Source: DATLSM01 sp049585815 (lineage in GTDB: Bacteria; Actinomycetota; Thermoleophilia; Solirubrobacterales; 70-9). Taken from it: a DNA stretch of 58,298 nucleotides. Under the pieces are notes generated by a model. That model did not search any database. It worked only from the letters and a program-made list of their open reading frames with translations, and was not told the DNA's origin. This document shows positions 7,841 through 16,658 of the stretch, one piece after another (within the stretch, counting starts at the first letter, position 1; every line of letters starts with the position of its first letter). The stretch is from positions 1-58,298 of the forward strand of contig JBAVAR010000004.1 of assembly GCA_049585815.1 (NCBI GenBank), read 5' to 3'. The position numbers and the translations under genes were made by a program.

Positions 7841-8292
7841 TGGCGCAGGCGATTCTGCTTCAAGACGTCGAGGACCTCGGCCACCGTGGCGACCCCGTCG
7901 ACGTCGCCCCCGGCTACCTGCGCAATTACCTCATCCCCCGCAGACTCGCCCAAGCGGCGACGCCCGGGGCGCTGGAGGAGGCCCAGCGCCGCCGCGCGGC
8001 GGCCGAGAAGGCGGAGCGGGCCCGGGCCGAGCGCGAAGCCGCCACCGCAGGCCTGCTCTCCAAGACGGTGCTGACGATCCACCAACGGGCGGGCGAGGAC
8101 GGCAAGCTATTCGGCTCGGTTGGACCGAAGGAGATCGCCGATGCGATCCGTGAGGCACGCGACCTGCGCATCGATCGCCGCAAGATCCGCCTCGAGCAGC
8201 CGCTCCGCGAGATCGGGACCTTCATGGTCGAGATCGAGCTGGCCGATGGGGCCACAGCCGCGGTCAAGACCATCGTCGCCGAAGAGAAGTAG
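7840..8292 (+). CDS. rplI: 50S ribosomal protein L9
   Basis: A 150-aa L9 starting at ATG 7840, overlapping the rpsR stop (TGATG). The N-terminal 23S-binding domain has the signature LGHRGDPVDVAPGYLRNYLIPR (about 13-34), followed by a long charged alpha helix (about 43-75) and the C-terminal domain (LFGSVGPKEIADAI onwards). Length and architecture are typical. It ends the operon; a terminator-like hairpin lies 17 nt downstream. Confidence 0.95.
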   Translation: MAQAILLQDVEDLGHRGDPVDVAPGYLRNYLIPRRLAQAATPGALEEAQRRRAAAEKAERARAEREAATAGLLSKTVLTIHQRAGEDGKLFGSVGPKEIADAIREARDLRIDRRKIRLEQPLREIGTFMVEIELADGATAAVKTIVAEEK

Positions 8293-8309
8293 CGCAATAG
8301 GCGGGATCG

Positions 8310-8341
8310 ATACGGGCAGCCGACCTGCCCGTATGGTTTCT
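8310..8341 (+). terminator. Intrinsic terminator after rplI
   Basis: ATACGGGCAG (8310-8319) and CTGCCCGTAT (8325-8334) form a perfect 10-bp stem with a 5-nt loop, followed by GGTTTCTTCTT. It ends directly before dnaB at 8353, so dnaB presumably has its own promoter around or after this element. Confidence 0.7.
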
Positions 8342-8352
8342 TCTTAGCTGCG

Positions 8353-9780
8353 ATGTCGCAGGCTCCGACAACCCACGTCCCGCCCCAGAACATCGAGGCC
8401 GAGGAATCGGTTCTCGGCGCGATGCTGGTCGCCGAGCCGGCCCTGACCCGGGTGATCGACGAGGTGAAGCTGAACCCCGCCGACTTCTATCTCGACAAGC
8501 ACGCGGCGATCTTCGCCTCGATCCACGACCTCTACGCGGCCTCCAAGCCGGTCGACGAGCTGACCGTGACCGAGGCGCTGACCCAGCACAATCAGATCGA
8601 GTCAGCGGGCGGGCGGCACTACGTCTCCGAGCTGGCGGCCAAGGTGCCCGCCGCCGGAAACGCCAAGCACTACGCGGAGATCGTCCAGCAGAACTCCCTG
8701 CTGCGCCGCCTCCTCGGCGCCGGTCAAGAGATTCAGGCATGGGTCCACGATCGCGACGGGGAGCCGCGCGAGCTCTCTGAGCGAGCCGAGAAGCTGCTCT
8801 TCGACGTCGCCCACAAAGAGCAGGCCAGCGACTTCCGGCTGCTCTCGGAGATCCTCCACGACGAGGTCGACCGCCTGGAGAAGCTCTCGACCGGAGAGAC
8901 GGAGTTGACCGGAACACCGTCGGGATTCAAGGACATCGACGCGATCACCGGGGGCTTTCAGCCCGGCAACCTGATCATCGTCGCGGCAAGGCCGGCGATG
9001 GGAAAGTCGGCGCTCGTCGCAAATATCGCCGAGAACGTGGCGGTGAAGCGGGGGCTGCCGGTGGCGTTCTTCTCGCTCGAGATGTCGGAGGTGGAGCTCG
9101 CCCAGCGCTTCATCGCCTGCCGGGCACGGATCTCCGGCGACAAGCTGCGCAAGGGGCAGGTCGCGCAGCGGGATTGGCCGAAGGTGGTGCGCGCCTGCAA
9201 CGAGCTGGAGGAGGCGCCGCTGTGGTTCGACGACTCCTCTGATCTCGGCATCCTCGACCTGCGGGCAAAGGCACGGCGCCTGCACGCACAGGAGCAGGAT
9301 CGGGGCGGTCTGGGACTGGTGATCGTCGATTACCTGCAGCTGATGCGCGCCGACGACCACCGCGCCAACCGGGTCGAGCAGGTCGGCCAGATGAGCCGCG
9401 GGTTGAAGATTCTCGCCCGCGAGCTCGAGGTGCCGGTACTGGCGATCTCCCAGCTATCGCGGGCGCCGGAGCAGCGCACGCCGCCCAAGCCCCAGCTCTC
9501 CGACCTGCGTGAGTCGGGCCAGCTCGAGCAGGACGCCGACCTCGTCGCCTTCCTCTTCCGCGAGGACTACTACCGCGATCCCGAGGACGAGCCCGACGGC
9601 CTCGCCGACCTGATCGTGGCCAAGCACAGAAACGGACCGATCGGAACCCGCAAGCTGGTCTTTCTTGACCGCTTCCCGAAGTTCGCCGACTACTCCGGCC
9701 ACGAGCCGCCGATCGAGCAACCGGCGGGAGAGACGCCCGCCTTCGAGGATGCCGCGGCGGCGGCAGGGCCTGAGTTCTAG
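8353..9780 (+). CDS. dnaB: Replicative DNA helicase DnaB
   Basis: A 475-aa hexameric helicase that unwinds DNA at the fork. The N-terminal primase-interaction domain (PPQNIEAEESVLGAML) spans about 10-110. The RecA-like domain carries Walker A RPAMGKSAL (about 213-221), the KLRKG region, Walker B GLVIVDYLQLM (about 318-328), and the C-terminal QLSRAPE and DLRESGQLEQDADLV motifs. No intein is present. The stop overlaps the GTG of the following loader gene by 1 nt (TAGTG). Confidence 0.96.
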   Translation: MSQAPTTHVPPQNIEAEESVLGAMLVAEPALTRVIDEVKLNPADFYLDKHAAIFASIHDLYAASKPVDELTVTEALTQHNQIESAGGRHYVSELAAKVPAAGNAKHYAEIVQQNSLLRRLLGAGQEIQAWVHDRDGEPRELSERAEKLLFDVAHKEQASDFRLLSEILHDEVDRLEKLSTGETELTGTPSGFKDIDAITGGFQPGNLIIVAARPAMGKSALVANIAENVAVKRGLPVAFFSLEMSEVELAQRFIACRARISGDKLRKGQVAQRDWPKVVRACNELEEAPLWFDDSSDLGILDLRAKARRLHAQEQDRGGLGLVIVDYLQLMRADDHRANRVEQVGQMSRGLKILARELEVPVLAISQLSRAPEQRTPPKPQLSDLRESGQLEQDADLVAFLFREDYYRDPEDEPDGLADLIVAKHRNGPIGTRKLVFLDRFPKFADYSGHEPPIEQPAGETPAFEDAAAAAGPEF

Positions 9781-10508
9781 TGCCGGCAATCGCGCGCAGC
9801 GAGCCGTTCCACGAACAGTCCTGCCCGCTGGGAGTCTGCGATGGCTCGGGCTGGATCCTCGGGCCAGAAGACGTGGCGCGGCCGTGCGAGTGCCGTGCGC
9901 AGCGCCTGCGGCGGGGCCGAAGCCGCGGAGTCGCCTCGGTCATCCCCCCGCGCTACCGCGGTGTCTCCTTTGACCGCCCGCCGGTGACACTGATCGAGCC
10001 GATGGTGGTGCGCGTGGTGCGAAGCTGGGTCGAGGACCTGGAGGCAAATCTCAACGCGGGCCGCGGCCTCTGGTTGATGGGAGATACGGGCACGGGCAAG
10101 ACCACGCTGGCGATGCTCGTCTCCAAGGCAGCGCTGCAGCAGAGTCGCTCGGTGGCAATCTACTCGCTGCCGAAGCTGCTGGCGCGCATCCGCCGCACCT
10201 ACGATTCGGGGCCCGGGGAGGACTCCTACCTGCCCTTCTTTGAGCGCCTCACCGCGGTCGACCTGCTCCACATCGACGACCTCGGCGCCGAGAAACGCTC
10301 CGACTGGGTCCTGGAGCAACTCTACGCGCTGGTCAATGAGCGCTACGAAGCGCAGCGCTCGATGTTGGTCACCACAAACCTGGACCAGCAGGCACTTGAG
10401 GAGCAGATCGGGCCGCGCACGGTGTCGCGCCTGGTCGAGATCTGCGGCGATCCCCTGCCCCTGTTCGGTCCCGACCACCGCGTTCTGGCGCGCGCGGTCG
10501 GCGAGTAA
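9780..10508 (+). CDS. DnaC/DnaI-like AAA+ helicase loader
   Basis: A 242-aa ATPase starting at GTG 9780, coupled to dnaB. The N-terminal part has a cysteine cluster (C15, C20, C36, C38) that could bind zinc, as in DnaI-type loaders. The AAA+ domain has Walker A GDTGTGKTTL (about 101-110) and Walker B LLHIDDLGAEK (about 161-171), close to DnaC and IstB. Adjacency and 1-nt overlap with dnaB support helicase loading rather than transposon function; no transposase is nearby. Many actinobacteria are thought to use DciA instead, which makes this pairing noteworthy. Confidence 0.82.
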   Translation: MPAIARSEPFHEQSCPLGVCDGSGWILGPEDVARPCECRAQRLRRGRSRGVASVIPPRYRGVSFDRPPVTLIEPMVVRVVRSWVEDLEANLNAGRGLWLMGDTGTGKTTLAMLVSKAALQQSRSVAIYSLPKLLARIRRTYDSGPGEDSYLPFFERLTAVDLLHIDDLGAEKRSDWVLEQLYALVNERYEAQRSMLVTTNLDQQALEEQIGPRTVSRLVEICGDPLPLFGPDHRVLARAVGE

Positions 10509-10530
10509 AACCAGGCACAATTCCCCACTA

Positions 10531-11877
10531 ATGCCCGGCGTGGTGATAGTGGGCGCCCAGTGGGGCGATGAGGGAAAGGGCAAGGTCACCGACCTGCTCG
10601 CCGAGCGCGCGGATGTGATCGTGCGCTTCCAGGGAGGCAACAACGCGGGCCACACGATCATCCGCGACGGCGAGGAATTCAAGTTCCATCTGATCCCCTC
10701 CGGAATCCTCCACCCCGAGAAGACCAGCGTGATCGGCAACGGCGTGGTTTTGGACCCGCGCATCCTCCTCGGCGAGATCGATGGGCTGCGACGGCGGGGG
10801 ATCGAGGTCGCCAACCTGCGGATCTCCGCCAACGCGCACCTGATCATGCCCTACCACGTGCTGCTCGACACGGCGGGCGAGACGAAGCTCGGCAAGCTCT
10901 CGATCGGGACCACACGACGCGGGATCGGACCCTGCTACGCCGACAAGGCCCTGCGGCTGGGCATCCGGGTTCAGGATCTGCTTGACGAGAAGATCCTGCG
11001 GACCAAGATTCGGGCCGCCCTGGAGCCCAAGCAGCAGGCGCTGCGCGAACTCTCGGTGCAGCGGCGCAAGCTGCGCAAGGAGGCGGGCGAGGGCGCCGAC
11101 CGCGAGGCGGCCGGAGATGCCCCCGACCCGCGGCTCGACCTGCACACGATGACCGAGGAACATGTCAGCTACGGCCACCGCCTCGAGCCCCACATCGCCG
11201 ATACCGCGCGCCTTTGCTGGGAGGCGCTTGACGGTGGCGGAACCGTCATCTTCGAGGGCGCTCAGGCGACGCTGCTCGACCTCGACCACGGCACCTATCC
11301 CTTTGTCACCTCCTCCAACCCGATCGCCGGGGCGGCCTGCGTCGGCGCCGGCGTGGGGCCGACCGACATCGACGAGGTCTGGGGCATAGCCAAGGCCTAC
11401 ACGACGAGGGTCGGGGCCGGGCCGTTCCCGACCGAGCTGCACGATGAGGTCGGCGAGCGGATGCTCGAACAGGGCCATGAGTTCGGGACGACGACGGGGC
11501 GCCGCCGCCGCTGTGGCTGGATGGACCTCGTCGCGCTGCGCTACGCGGTCAGGCTCAACCGGATGAGCGCCCTGGTGATCACCAAGCTCGATGTGCTGAG
11601 CGGAATCGACCCCCTGCGCGTTGCGGTGCGCTATCGCTCCAAGGAGGGAGCGGTCTTTGACCGCTTTCCATACCACCAGTCGATCCTGCACTCGGCCGAG
11701 CCCGAGTACGAGGAGTTGCCGGGGTTTGACGCCGACATCGGCGGCGCCCGGCGCGAATCCGACCTGCCGCTCGAGGCGCGCGAGTACCTGCGCTTCATCG
11801 CCGCGGCGGCGGGGGTGCCGATCCGCCTTGTCGGCGTCGGCCCGGATCGCGAGCAGGTCATCTCGATCGACGGCTGA
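10531..11877 (+). CDS. purA: Adenylosuccinate synthetase
   Basis: A 448-aa enzyme that joins IMP and aspartate with GTP to form adenylosuccinate, the first step to AMP. The P-loop QWGDEGKGK (10-18) contains the catalytic Asp, GNNAGHT follows with the catalytic His, and TTTGRRRRCGW and the GTP-binding TKLDVL are near the C-terminus. The ATG at 10531 gives the standard MPGVVIVGAQWGDEGKGK start; the frame is open further upstream but without similarity. A charged insertion of about 25 residues around 180-205 (RRKLRKEAGEGADREAAG) is longer than in E. coli PurA. Confidence 0.96.
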   Translation: MPGVVIVGAQWGDEGKGKVTDLLAERADVIVRFQGGNNAGHTIIRDGEEFKFHLIPSGILHPEKTSVIGNGVVLDPRILLGEIDGLRRRGIEVANLRISANAHLIMPYHVLLDTAGETKLGKLSIGTTRRGIGPCYADKALRLGIRVQDLLDEKILRTKIRAALEPKQQALRELSVQRRKLRKEAGEGADREAAGDAPDPRLDLHTMTEEHVSYGHRLEPHIADTARLCWEALDGGGTVIFEGAQATLLDLDHGTYPFVTSSNPIAGAACVGAGVGPTDIDEVWGIAKAYTTRVGAGPFPTELHDEVGERMLEQGHEFGTTTGRRRRCGWMDLVALRYAVRLNRMSALVITKLDVLSGIDPLRVAVRYRSKEGAVFDRFPYHQSILHSAEPEYEELPGFDADIGGARRESDLPLEAREYLRFIAAAAGVPIRLVGVGPDREQVISIDG

Positions 11878-11942
11878 GGCCACCTGGGCCGGCGAGCCCA
11901 CCGCAGAATTTGAGCTACCGACGCGCTGCCCTACGGTTTTGG

Positions 11943-12794
11943 GTGGCTTCCTCCAGACGCGCAGCCAGGGCGAGCGAGCGGCTGCCCCGAGGGAGGCACG
12001 GGTTGGGGCGGGAGGCTGTAACGGAATCCCAGCGCAATCGCATCCACCAGGCGATGGTCGAGGTCGTCTCCGAGCGCGGTTATCCAGACACCCGGGTGGT
12101 GGACGTGATCGGCGTCGCCGGAGTCTCGCGGAAGACGTTCTATGAGCTGTTTGACAGCAAGGAAGACTGCTTCCTTGCTGCCTATGACGTGCTCCTCGGA
12201 AACCTCCTGAGCGACACCGCCTCGGGTTTTGAGTCAAGGCCCGGCGCGCCCTGGGCCGAGCGCGTTGCGGCGGGCCTTGGGGCGTTGCTGGAGCACCTGG
12301 CCGAGCATCCTGATGAGGCGCGCTTCTCGATCGTCGAGGTACTGGCGGCAGGGCCCAAGGCGCTGGCGCGCCGCGACGCCGCCCTGCGCCAGTTCACCGT
12401 GTTCCTTGACGCGGGCAGAGCGGAGACATCGGTCGAGCTGCGGGGGATCACCTCGCTCTCGCTCGCCGGCGGGATCAACGAGCTGCTCTACAGCGAGATC
12501 CTCCACGGAGCGGCGGCCAGGTTGCCGAGCCGCCTGCCGGACCTGATCTTCTGGGTGACGCTGCCCTTCCTCGGCGCCGATGGGGCCGCCAGGGAGCGAG
12601 AGCGGACCCGGCTCTCGCTGCTGGGGGGCTGGCGAAAAGTCCACCGCGGCGCTCTTTTCGCGAACCGCAGGGGTTTCTTTTTATACGGAGGTTGGTACTT
12701 TGGCTCTTGGAGAGATTTTCCAAAGCTTTCGATTGGCCCGACCCAGTGGGCAGGCCGCAAAAGGAGATGCATAGCGACATGCGCAAACGTCTGA
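11943..12794 (+). CDS. TetR-family transcriptional regulator with an unusual C-terminal extension
   Basis: About 283 aa from GTG 11943 (TTG 11910 is an alternative start). The region LPRGRHGL before the DNA-binding domain, then QAMVEVVSERGYPDTRVVDV and VAGVSRKTFYELFDSKEDCF, is the classic TetR helix-turn-helix. A ligand-binding helical domain follows to about residue 225. The last 55 residues (from about WRKVHRGALF) are aromatic- and arginine-rich, do not look like a TetR domain, and overlap the next gene by 16 nt. They may be chance read-through or reflect loss of an earlier stop. It sits 65 nt after purA; its target may be the secreted-protein gene downstream. Confidence 0.78.
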   Translation: MASSRRAARASERLPRGRHGLGREAVTESQRNRIHQAMVEVVSERGYPDTRVVDVIGVAGVSRKTFYELFDSKEDCFLAAYDVLLGNLLSDTASGFESRPGAPWAERVAAGLGALLEHLAEHPDEARFSIVEVLAAGPKALARRDAALRQFTVFLDAGRAETSVELRGITSLSLAGGINELLYSEILHGAAARLPSRLPDLIFWVTLPFLGADGAARERERTRLSLLGGWRKVHRGALFANRRGFFLYGGWYFGSWRDFPKLSIGPTQWAGRKRRCIATCANV

Positions 12795-13561
12795 CTCTGA
12801 TCATCGCCCTCGGCGCCGCGATCGCGGTCTCGGTGGCCTCGGTGGCGATCGCCGGTGGCGAAAAGCCAACCGTGGTCGAAGCGGGCAACCTGATCCTCAC
12901 GCTCAATGGCGGCGTCTCGCCGACGACCCTGCCCAAGAATAAGTTTGCGCCGATCACCCTGAAGGTCAGCGGCGGAATCGCCACCAAGGACGGCTCCCAG
13001 CCCCCTGCCCTGAGGGAAGCGATCATCGACACCGATAAGAACGGCACGGTCAACGCCAAGGGCCTGCCGACCTGCACCGCCTCCAAGATCACGGCCACCG
13101 ACACCCAGAACGCGAAGAAGGCCTGTCCCAAGGCAATAGTGGGCTCAGGTAAGACCTCGGTCCGCGTCGCCTTCCCCGAATCGACCCCGTTCAGCGCATC
13201 CGGCCCGCTGGTCGTCTTCAACGGTGGCGAAAAGGGCGGCGTCACTACCCTCTACATCCACGCCTACGTCGCCGTGCCGGCCCCGACCGCGATCGTCACC
13301 ACGGTGAAAATCAAAAAGGAGCACCGCGGGCGCTTCGGGCTGCGCTCGATCGCCACGATCCCGCCGATCGCCGGTGGCTCGGGCTCGGTGACCAATTTCG
13401 AACTGAAGATCGGGAAAACGTTCACCTACAAGGGTAAGAAGCAGAGCTACCTCGAGGCCAAATGCGCCAGCGGCAGCTTCGCCGCCGAAGCCGACGCGAT
13501 CTTCGCCGGCGGTATAGAAGCCAAAGGCCAGGTCATCCGACCCTGCAAGGCGAAGGGCTGA
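12779..13561 (+). CDS. Secreted four-cysteine protein, paralogue of the gene at 26372
   Basis: A 260-aa exported protein of unknown function. Residues 1-26 form a Sec signal peptide (basic MRKRL, hydrophobic core, AIAGG). The mature part is beta-rich with conserved blocks NLILTLNGGVSP, GLPTC, AIVGSG, PLVVFNGG and IPPIAGGSG. Cysteines are at 99, 116, 229 and 256. The protein at 26372-27130 shares these blocks and exactly the same cysteine spacings (17, 113, 27), so two conserved disulfides are likely. ATG 12779 lies 12 nt after AAGGAG; ATG 12767 in frame is an alternative but abuts the ribosome site. It is convergent to the MCE operon, so an envelope or lipid-linked role is a guess. Confidence 0.75.
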   Translation: MRKRLTLIIALGAAIAVSVASVAIAGGEKPTVVEAGNLILTLNGGVSPTTLPKNKFAPITLKVSGGIATKDGSQPPALREAIIDTDKNGTVNAKGLPTCTASKITATDTQNAKKACPKAIVGSGKTSVRVAFPESTPFSASGPLVVFNGGEKGGVTTLYIHAYVAVPAPTAIVTTVKIKKEHRGRFGLRSIATIPPIAGGSGSVTNFELKIGKTFTYKGKKQSYLEAKCASGSFAAEADAIFAGGIEAKGQVIRPCKAKG

Positions 13562-13585
13562 GGGACTAACCCACGCAGCAACACC

Positions 13586-13612
13586 GGGTGGCGCGCTGAG
13601 TGCGCGCCACCC
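13586..13612. terminator. GC-rich hairpin after the secreted-protein gene
   Basis: GGGTGGCGCGC (13586-13596) and GCGCGCCACCC (13602-13612) form a perfect 11-bp stem with a 5-nt loop, 24 nt after the stop. There is no strong T-run, so it may act together with the larger palindrome at 13644. Confidence 0.55.
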
Positions 13613-13643
13613 ACACACTTCACTCGGGAAGGGCAGGGGGAAG

Positions 13644-13671
13644 AAAAGGGCGACCGGCCGGTCGCCCTTTT
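13644..13671. terminator. Bidirectional intrinsic terminator between convergent operons
   Basis: A perfect 28-bp palindrome: AAAAGGGCGACCGG (13644-13657) followed directly by its complement (13658-13671). The A-run on one side and T-run plus CCTTTCC on the other give a terminator on both strands. It separates the plus-strand secreted-protein gene from the end of the minus-strand MCE operon at 13687. Confidence 0.8.
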
Positions 13672-13686
13672 CCTTTCCTCCGGCAC

Positions 13687-15237
13687 CTACTTTCCCTGCT
13701 GTTCGAAGGTGTGCTGGTAGGTGGTGGCCGCTCCGGGCTTGCCGATCGGGTTGAACGGGGCCTGCTGGGTGCAGCCCGGCGCCGGTATCGTGGCGGAGCT
13801 GGCCTGACCGCCAAAGGCGAATTTTTTGAGGCGTTCGAAGAATTCGGTGGCTTTTTTGACGTTGCCTTCGGTGCGCTGGTTGAAGGCGGGTTCGCTCGGG
13901 GTGTCCGGATTGAGTGAGGCGGTGATGCCCGAGCTGCACTGACGCGTCTCGAAGCTGGGAAGGCCGCTGATCAGGCTGTTTGCCCAAAGCGGTGGGCTGT
14001 AGGCGCTCGAGCGGTTGGTCGTCAGGCGGTGGCCGAAGGTGGCAAGCGATTCCGGATTGAGCGGCCCCATCGTTCTCAGGTAATGCTGCGCGGCCACACC
14101 CGTTTCTTCCGGCAGGATCGCGTTGGACGCAACACCAAGGTTGGCCATGACTCCGGTGATCTCGTGCTTATAGAGGCCGAGGCCGGTGAGGATCGGGTTG
14201 AGGTTGCGCAGGAAGGGATCGAGCGCCCGCAGCAGCGGTGGGAACTCGTCGCGGAAGAGCTTGCGCAGGGCGGGGAAGCCGCTCGGGGCAAGGGCGATGA
14301 CCGGGGCGAGGCCTTCGAAGAGGCCCTTTGCCTGCGGCGCCAACTTGCCGAAGGCGATGATCGTCGGTGAGAGCTGTTCGGCGACCGGGACGAGCTGGCG
14401 CATCAGCGGATCGGCGTTCAGTGAGAACGAACGCAGCGCGGCCAGGGTGAGTTTTGACTGGTCGAGGAAGGTCGGGAAGGCGCGGAAGATTTCTTCGATC
14501 TCGGTGTCGCGTCGGGCGGTGGTCTGAAAGACGGCGTTGGAGTTGCGGATCAGGCTCGCCAGCTCACCCTGGCGGCCGCGCAGCGCCGAGAGCGCCACAG
14601 CGCCGTTGCTGAACAACTGGCGGACCGCGAGGCGCTGGGTGTCGAGGATGCGGAAGAGCCGGTCAAATTCGGTGAAGGTCGGGTCAAGTTCCCCCAGGGC
14701 GGCCGATAGCGATGCGCCCTGTCCCCCGATCGCGACGGAGGCTTCCTGCATCCAGCTCTGGAAGGCGGCGCGGGTCCTCGGGTTGAAGGTGCGAAAAATC
14801 TCATCCAGCTGGACCGACTGTTCGACCTGCGCGTTTGGAACGGTAGCGCCGTCGGCGAGCTTGGGGCCGTTGCGGCTGCCCGGCGTGAGTTCGACGTAGG
14901 TCTCGCCGAGCAGGGTCTTGGTGCGGAGTATCGCCCTGGTCGAGAGCGGCAACGGCGCGTACTTATCTTCGATGTAGATCGTCGCCAGCGCCTGCTTTCG
15001 ATTGGGGGCCAGCGCGATGCTCTGCACTTTGCCCACGTCAACGCCGGAGATCCGCACGTCGGACTGTTCGGCCAGCTGGGTCGCACTGTTGAAGGGGATC
15101 TTGATTTCATACGGTTTCGCCTTGAACGGCGTCGGTCCGCCGAAGCTGATCCAGAGGAAGAGCAGGATCCCGAAGCACGACAGGGCGAAGGCCGCGATCG
15201 CCAGGAGCTGTTTTGTGCTTGGTGCTCGCTTGCTCAT
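13687..15237 (-). CDS. MCE/MlaD-family protein 6 (last in operon)
   Basis: A 516-aa membrane-anchored MCE protein. One N-terminal transmembrane helix (about 12-31) is followed by an MCE/MlaD domain (about 38-120: IPFNSATQLAEQSDVRISGVDVGKV and LLGETYVELTPGS) and long helical segments to about 330, as in mycobacterial Mce subunits that form lipid-conducting tunnels. The LDEIFRTFNPRTRAAF block is the conserved helix start. Near the C-terminus are two Cys (QCSSG and PGCTQ). ATG 15237 overlaps the upstream gene's TGA by 1 nt. Confidence 0.9.
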   Translation of the reverse strand: MSKRAPSTKQLLAIAAFALSCFGILLFLWISFGGPTPFKAKPYEIKIPFNSATQLAEQSDVRISGVDVGKVQSIALAPNRKQALATIYIEDKYAPLPLSTRAILRTKTLLGETYVELTPGSRNGPKLADGATVPNAQVEQSVQLDEIFRTFNPRTRAAFQSWMQEASVAIGGQGASLSAALGELDPTFTEFDRLFRILDTQRLAVRQLFSNGAVALSALRGRQGELASLIRNSNAVFQTTARRDTEIEEIFRAFPTFLDQSKLTLAALRSFSLNADPLMRQLVPVAEQLSPTIIAFGKLAPQAKGLFEGLAPVIALAPSGFPALRKLFRDEFPPLLRALDPFLRNLNPILTGLGLYKHEITGVMANLGVASNAILPEETGVAAQHYLRTMGPLNPESLATFGHRLTTNRSSAYSPPLWANSLISGLPSFETRQCSSGITASLNPDTPSEPAFNQRTEGNVKKATEFFERLKKFAFGGQASSATIPAPGCTQQAPFNPIGKPGAATTYQHTFEQQGK

Positions 15238-16658
15238 CAGCCTTTACCCTGGTGCGGACCGCAGCCCGGGATTCCCCCCGCCTTGGGATCTGCGGGAATT
15301 TCAGGAAGTTCGGTGGCCTTGGGGGTGTGGCCGGTTTCCAGCAGCGTTTTGATGAACGGCCTGGTGTTTGCGAAGCTGTCGGCCAGCTGGATACCGTTGC
15401 AGGAGAACAGCAGCAGGCCGCGCTGCACCGGCCCCGCCGCGTCCTGGAGGTTGAAGTCGGTGTTGAGGTCGTGGTTGAGCCAGGGTAGATAGAAGAGGTA
15501 GCTCTGCTTTGCCCCCTGCGGCTTGTAGGCGAGCTCGTTGAGGAAGGCATTGAAACCGCCGAGGGCATTGCCGAAACCGGTCACGGTCTTCTTCAGCGGG
15601 CCGGAGCCTTCCTTGGCGTGGGTCAGCACCGGCCGGATTTCTCGGGTGAACGGGCGAATCTGATCACGAATCGGCGCTGTCGTCTGTCTGAAGAAGCGCT
15701 CGGTCGCCTTGAAGGCCGGCGTCAGCGCCTGGGCCTGGGGGATCAGGCCGTAGAGAGCTGGCCGCGCCGTGGTGGAGAAGCGCTCTGAGCTGGCGAGCCC
15801 CGACTGCGCTGCCTGCAGCGTCGCCGGGAATTCGCGCAGCGCCGCCTTGATTGATTCCTGCTGGTTGGCGAAGTTGCCCAGGGCCGCGTCAGAGGAGGTG
15901 ACGAAACGCTGGATCTCGGAGTCGTGGCGACCCAGTTCGGTGGCGAGCAAGGAGAAGTAGTGGATGGCGTGGGCGAGCGCCACGTGGCGCTTGGCAACCG
16001 CTCCGTTGAGTTGCGCGATGTAGTGGGAGAAAGGCTGAAGCCGGCGGAAGGCTCCCGAGAGGTCCCTGCTGTGTCCGCCGACCCCCTGGGCTCCTCCGGC
16101 GAGCAGCAGCTGCAGGTACTGGCGGGTGTCGGCGTCGAGCGTGTCGAGGAATTGCTCCAGTTGGACGTTTGACTGGGTGCGCGAGAGGGGGATATTGCCG
16201 CCGTTTTCGATCTGACCGCGCCCGGCACCGGGTTCGATCTCGACGATCATGTCGTTGAGGTTGGTTTTTGGTCGCAGCAGGGCACTGGCGTCGGGATGAA
16301 TCAGCTGCATGTACTTCGGCTCGATCGACATCCCGACCACCGCATGGCCGTCTTCGAGGTTGACCGAGCTCACCTTGCCGACCTGGATGCCGGCGATATC
16401 GACCGCCTGGCCCTGCCCTGGGGTGACCGCCTGCGCGGTTATGAAATCTGCCGTGATGTGGTCAAAGCTTTCCCCGACCAGCGGCAGCCAGGAGGGAAGC
16501 GATGCTTTCTGCTCGACGAAGATGCCGAGCATCATCACGATGCCGAGGGCGGCCAGGACCGCGATCGCGATCGTGTCTTTGCCGCGACCGCGAGATTGGC
16601 GCGCCAGCGAGGCGCGGAAGTGCTGAAAGCGGCTCACTTTTCCGTTGCCGTCACTCAT
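15237..16658 (-). CDS. MCE/MlaD-family protein 5
   Basis: A 473-aa MCE protein with an N-terminal membrane helix (about 29-49), an MCE domain (about 55-140: DFITAQAVTPGQGQAVDIAG, KVSSVNL, LNDMIVEIEPGAG), and a long helical region opening with LDTLDADTRQYLQLLLAGG. Two cysteines lie in the C-terminal part (FSCNG and PGCGP). It overlaps the upstream MCE gene by 4 nt (ATGA) and the downstream one by 1 nt, so all are translationally coupled. The predicted role is a subunit of a hetero-hexameric MCE channel moving lipid or steroid-like substrates across the envelope. Confidence 0.9.
   Translation of the reverse strand: MSDGNGKVSRFQHFRASLARQSRGRGKDTIAIAVLAALGIVMMLGIFVEQKASLPSWLPLVGESFDHITADFITAQAVTPGQGQAVDIAGIQVGKVSSVNLEDGHAVVGMSIEPKYMQLIHPDASALLRPKTNLNDMIVEIEPGAGRGQIENGGNIPLSRTQSNVQLEQFLDTLDADTRQYLQLLLAGGAQGVGGHSRDLSGAFRRLQPFSHYIAQLNGAVAKRHVALAHAIHYFSLLATELGRHDSEIQRFVTSSDAALGNFANQQESIKAALREFPATLQAAQSGLASSERFSTTARPALYGLIPQAQALTPAFKATERFFRQTTAPIRDQIRPFTREIRPVLTHAKEGSGPLKKTVTGFGNALGGFNAFLNELAYKPQGAKQSYLFYLPWLNHDLNTDFNLQDAAGPVQRGLLLFSCNGIQLADSFANTRPFIKTLLETGHTPKATELPEIPADPKAGGIPGCGPHQGKG

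Noticed and set aside
9780..10508. Loader gene as IstB of an IS21-like element
   Set aside because: No transposase or terminal repeats nearby; the gene is coupled to dnaB, so helicase loader is the better call.
10528..12237. 569-aa minus-strand ORF opposite purA
   Set aside because: Antisense to a clear purA; composition of Arg/Gly/Asp typical of a mirror frame.
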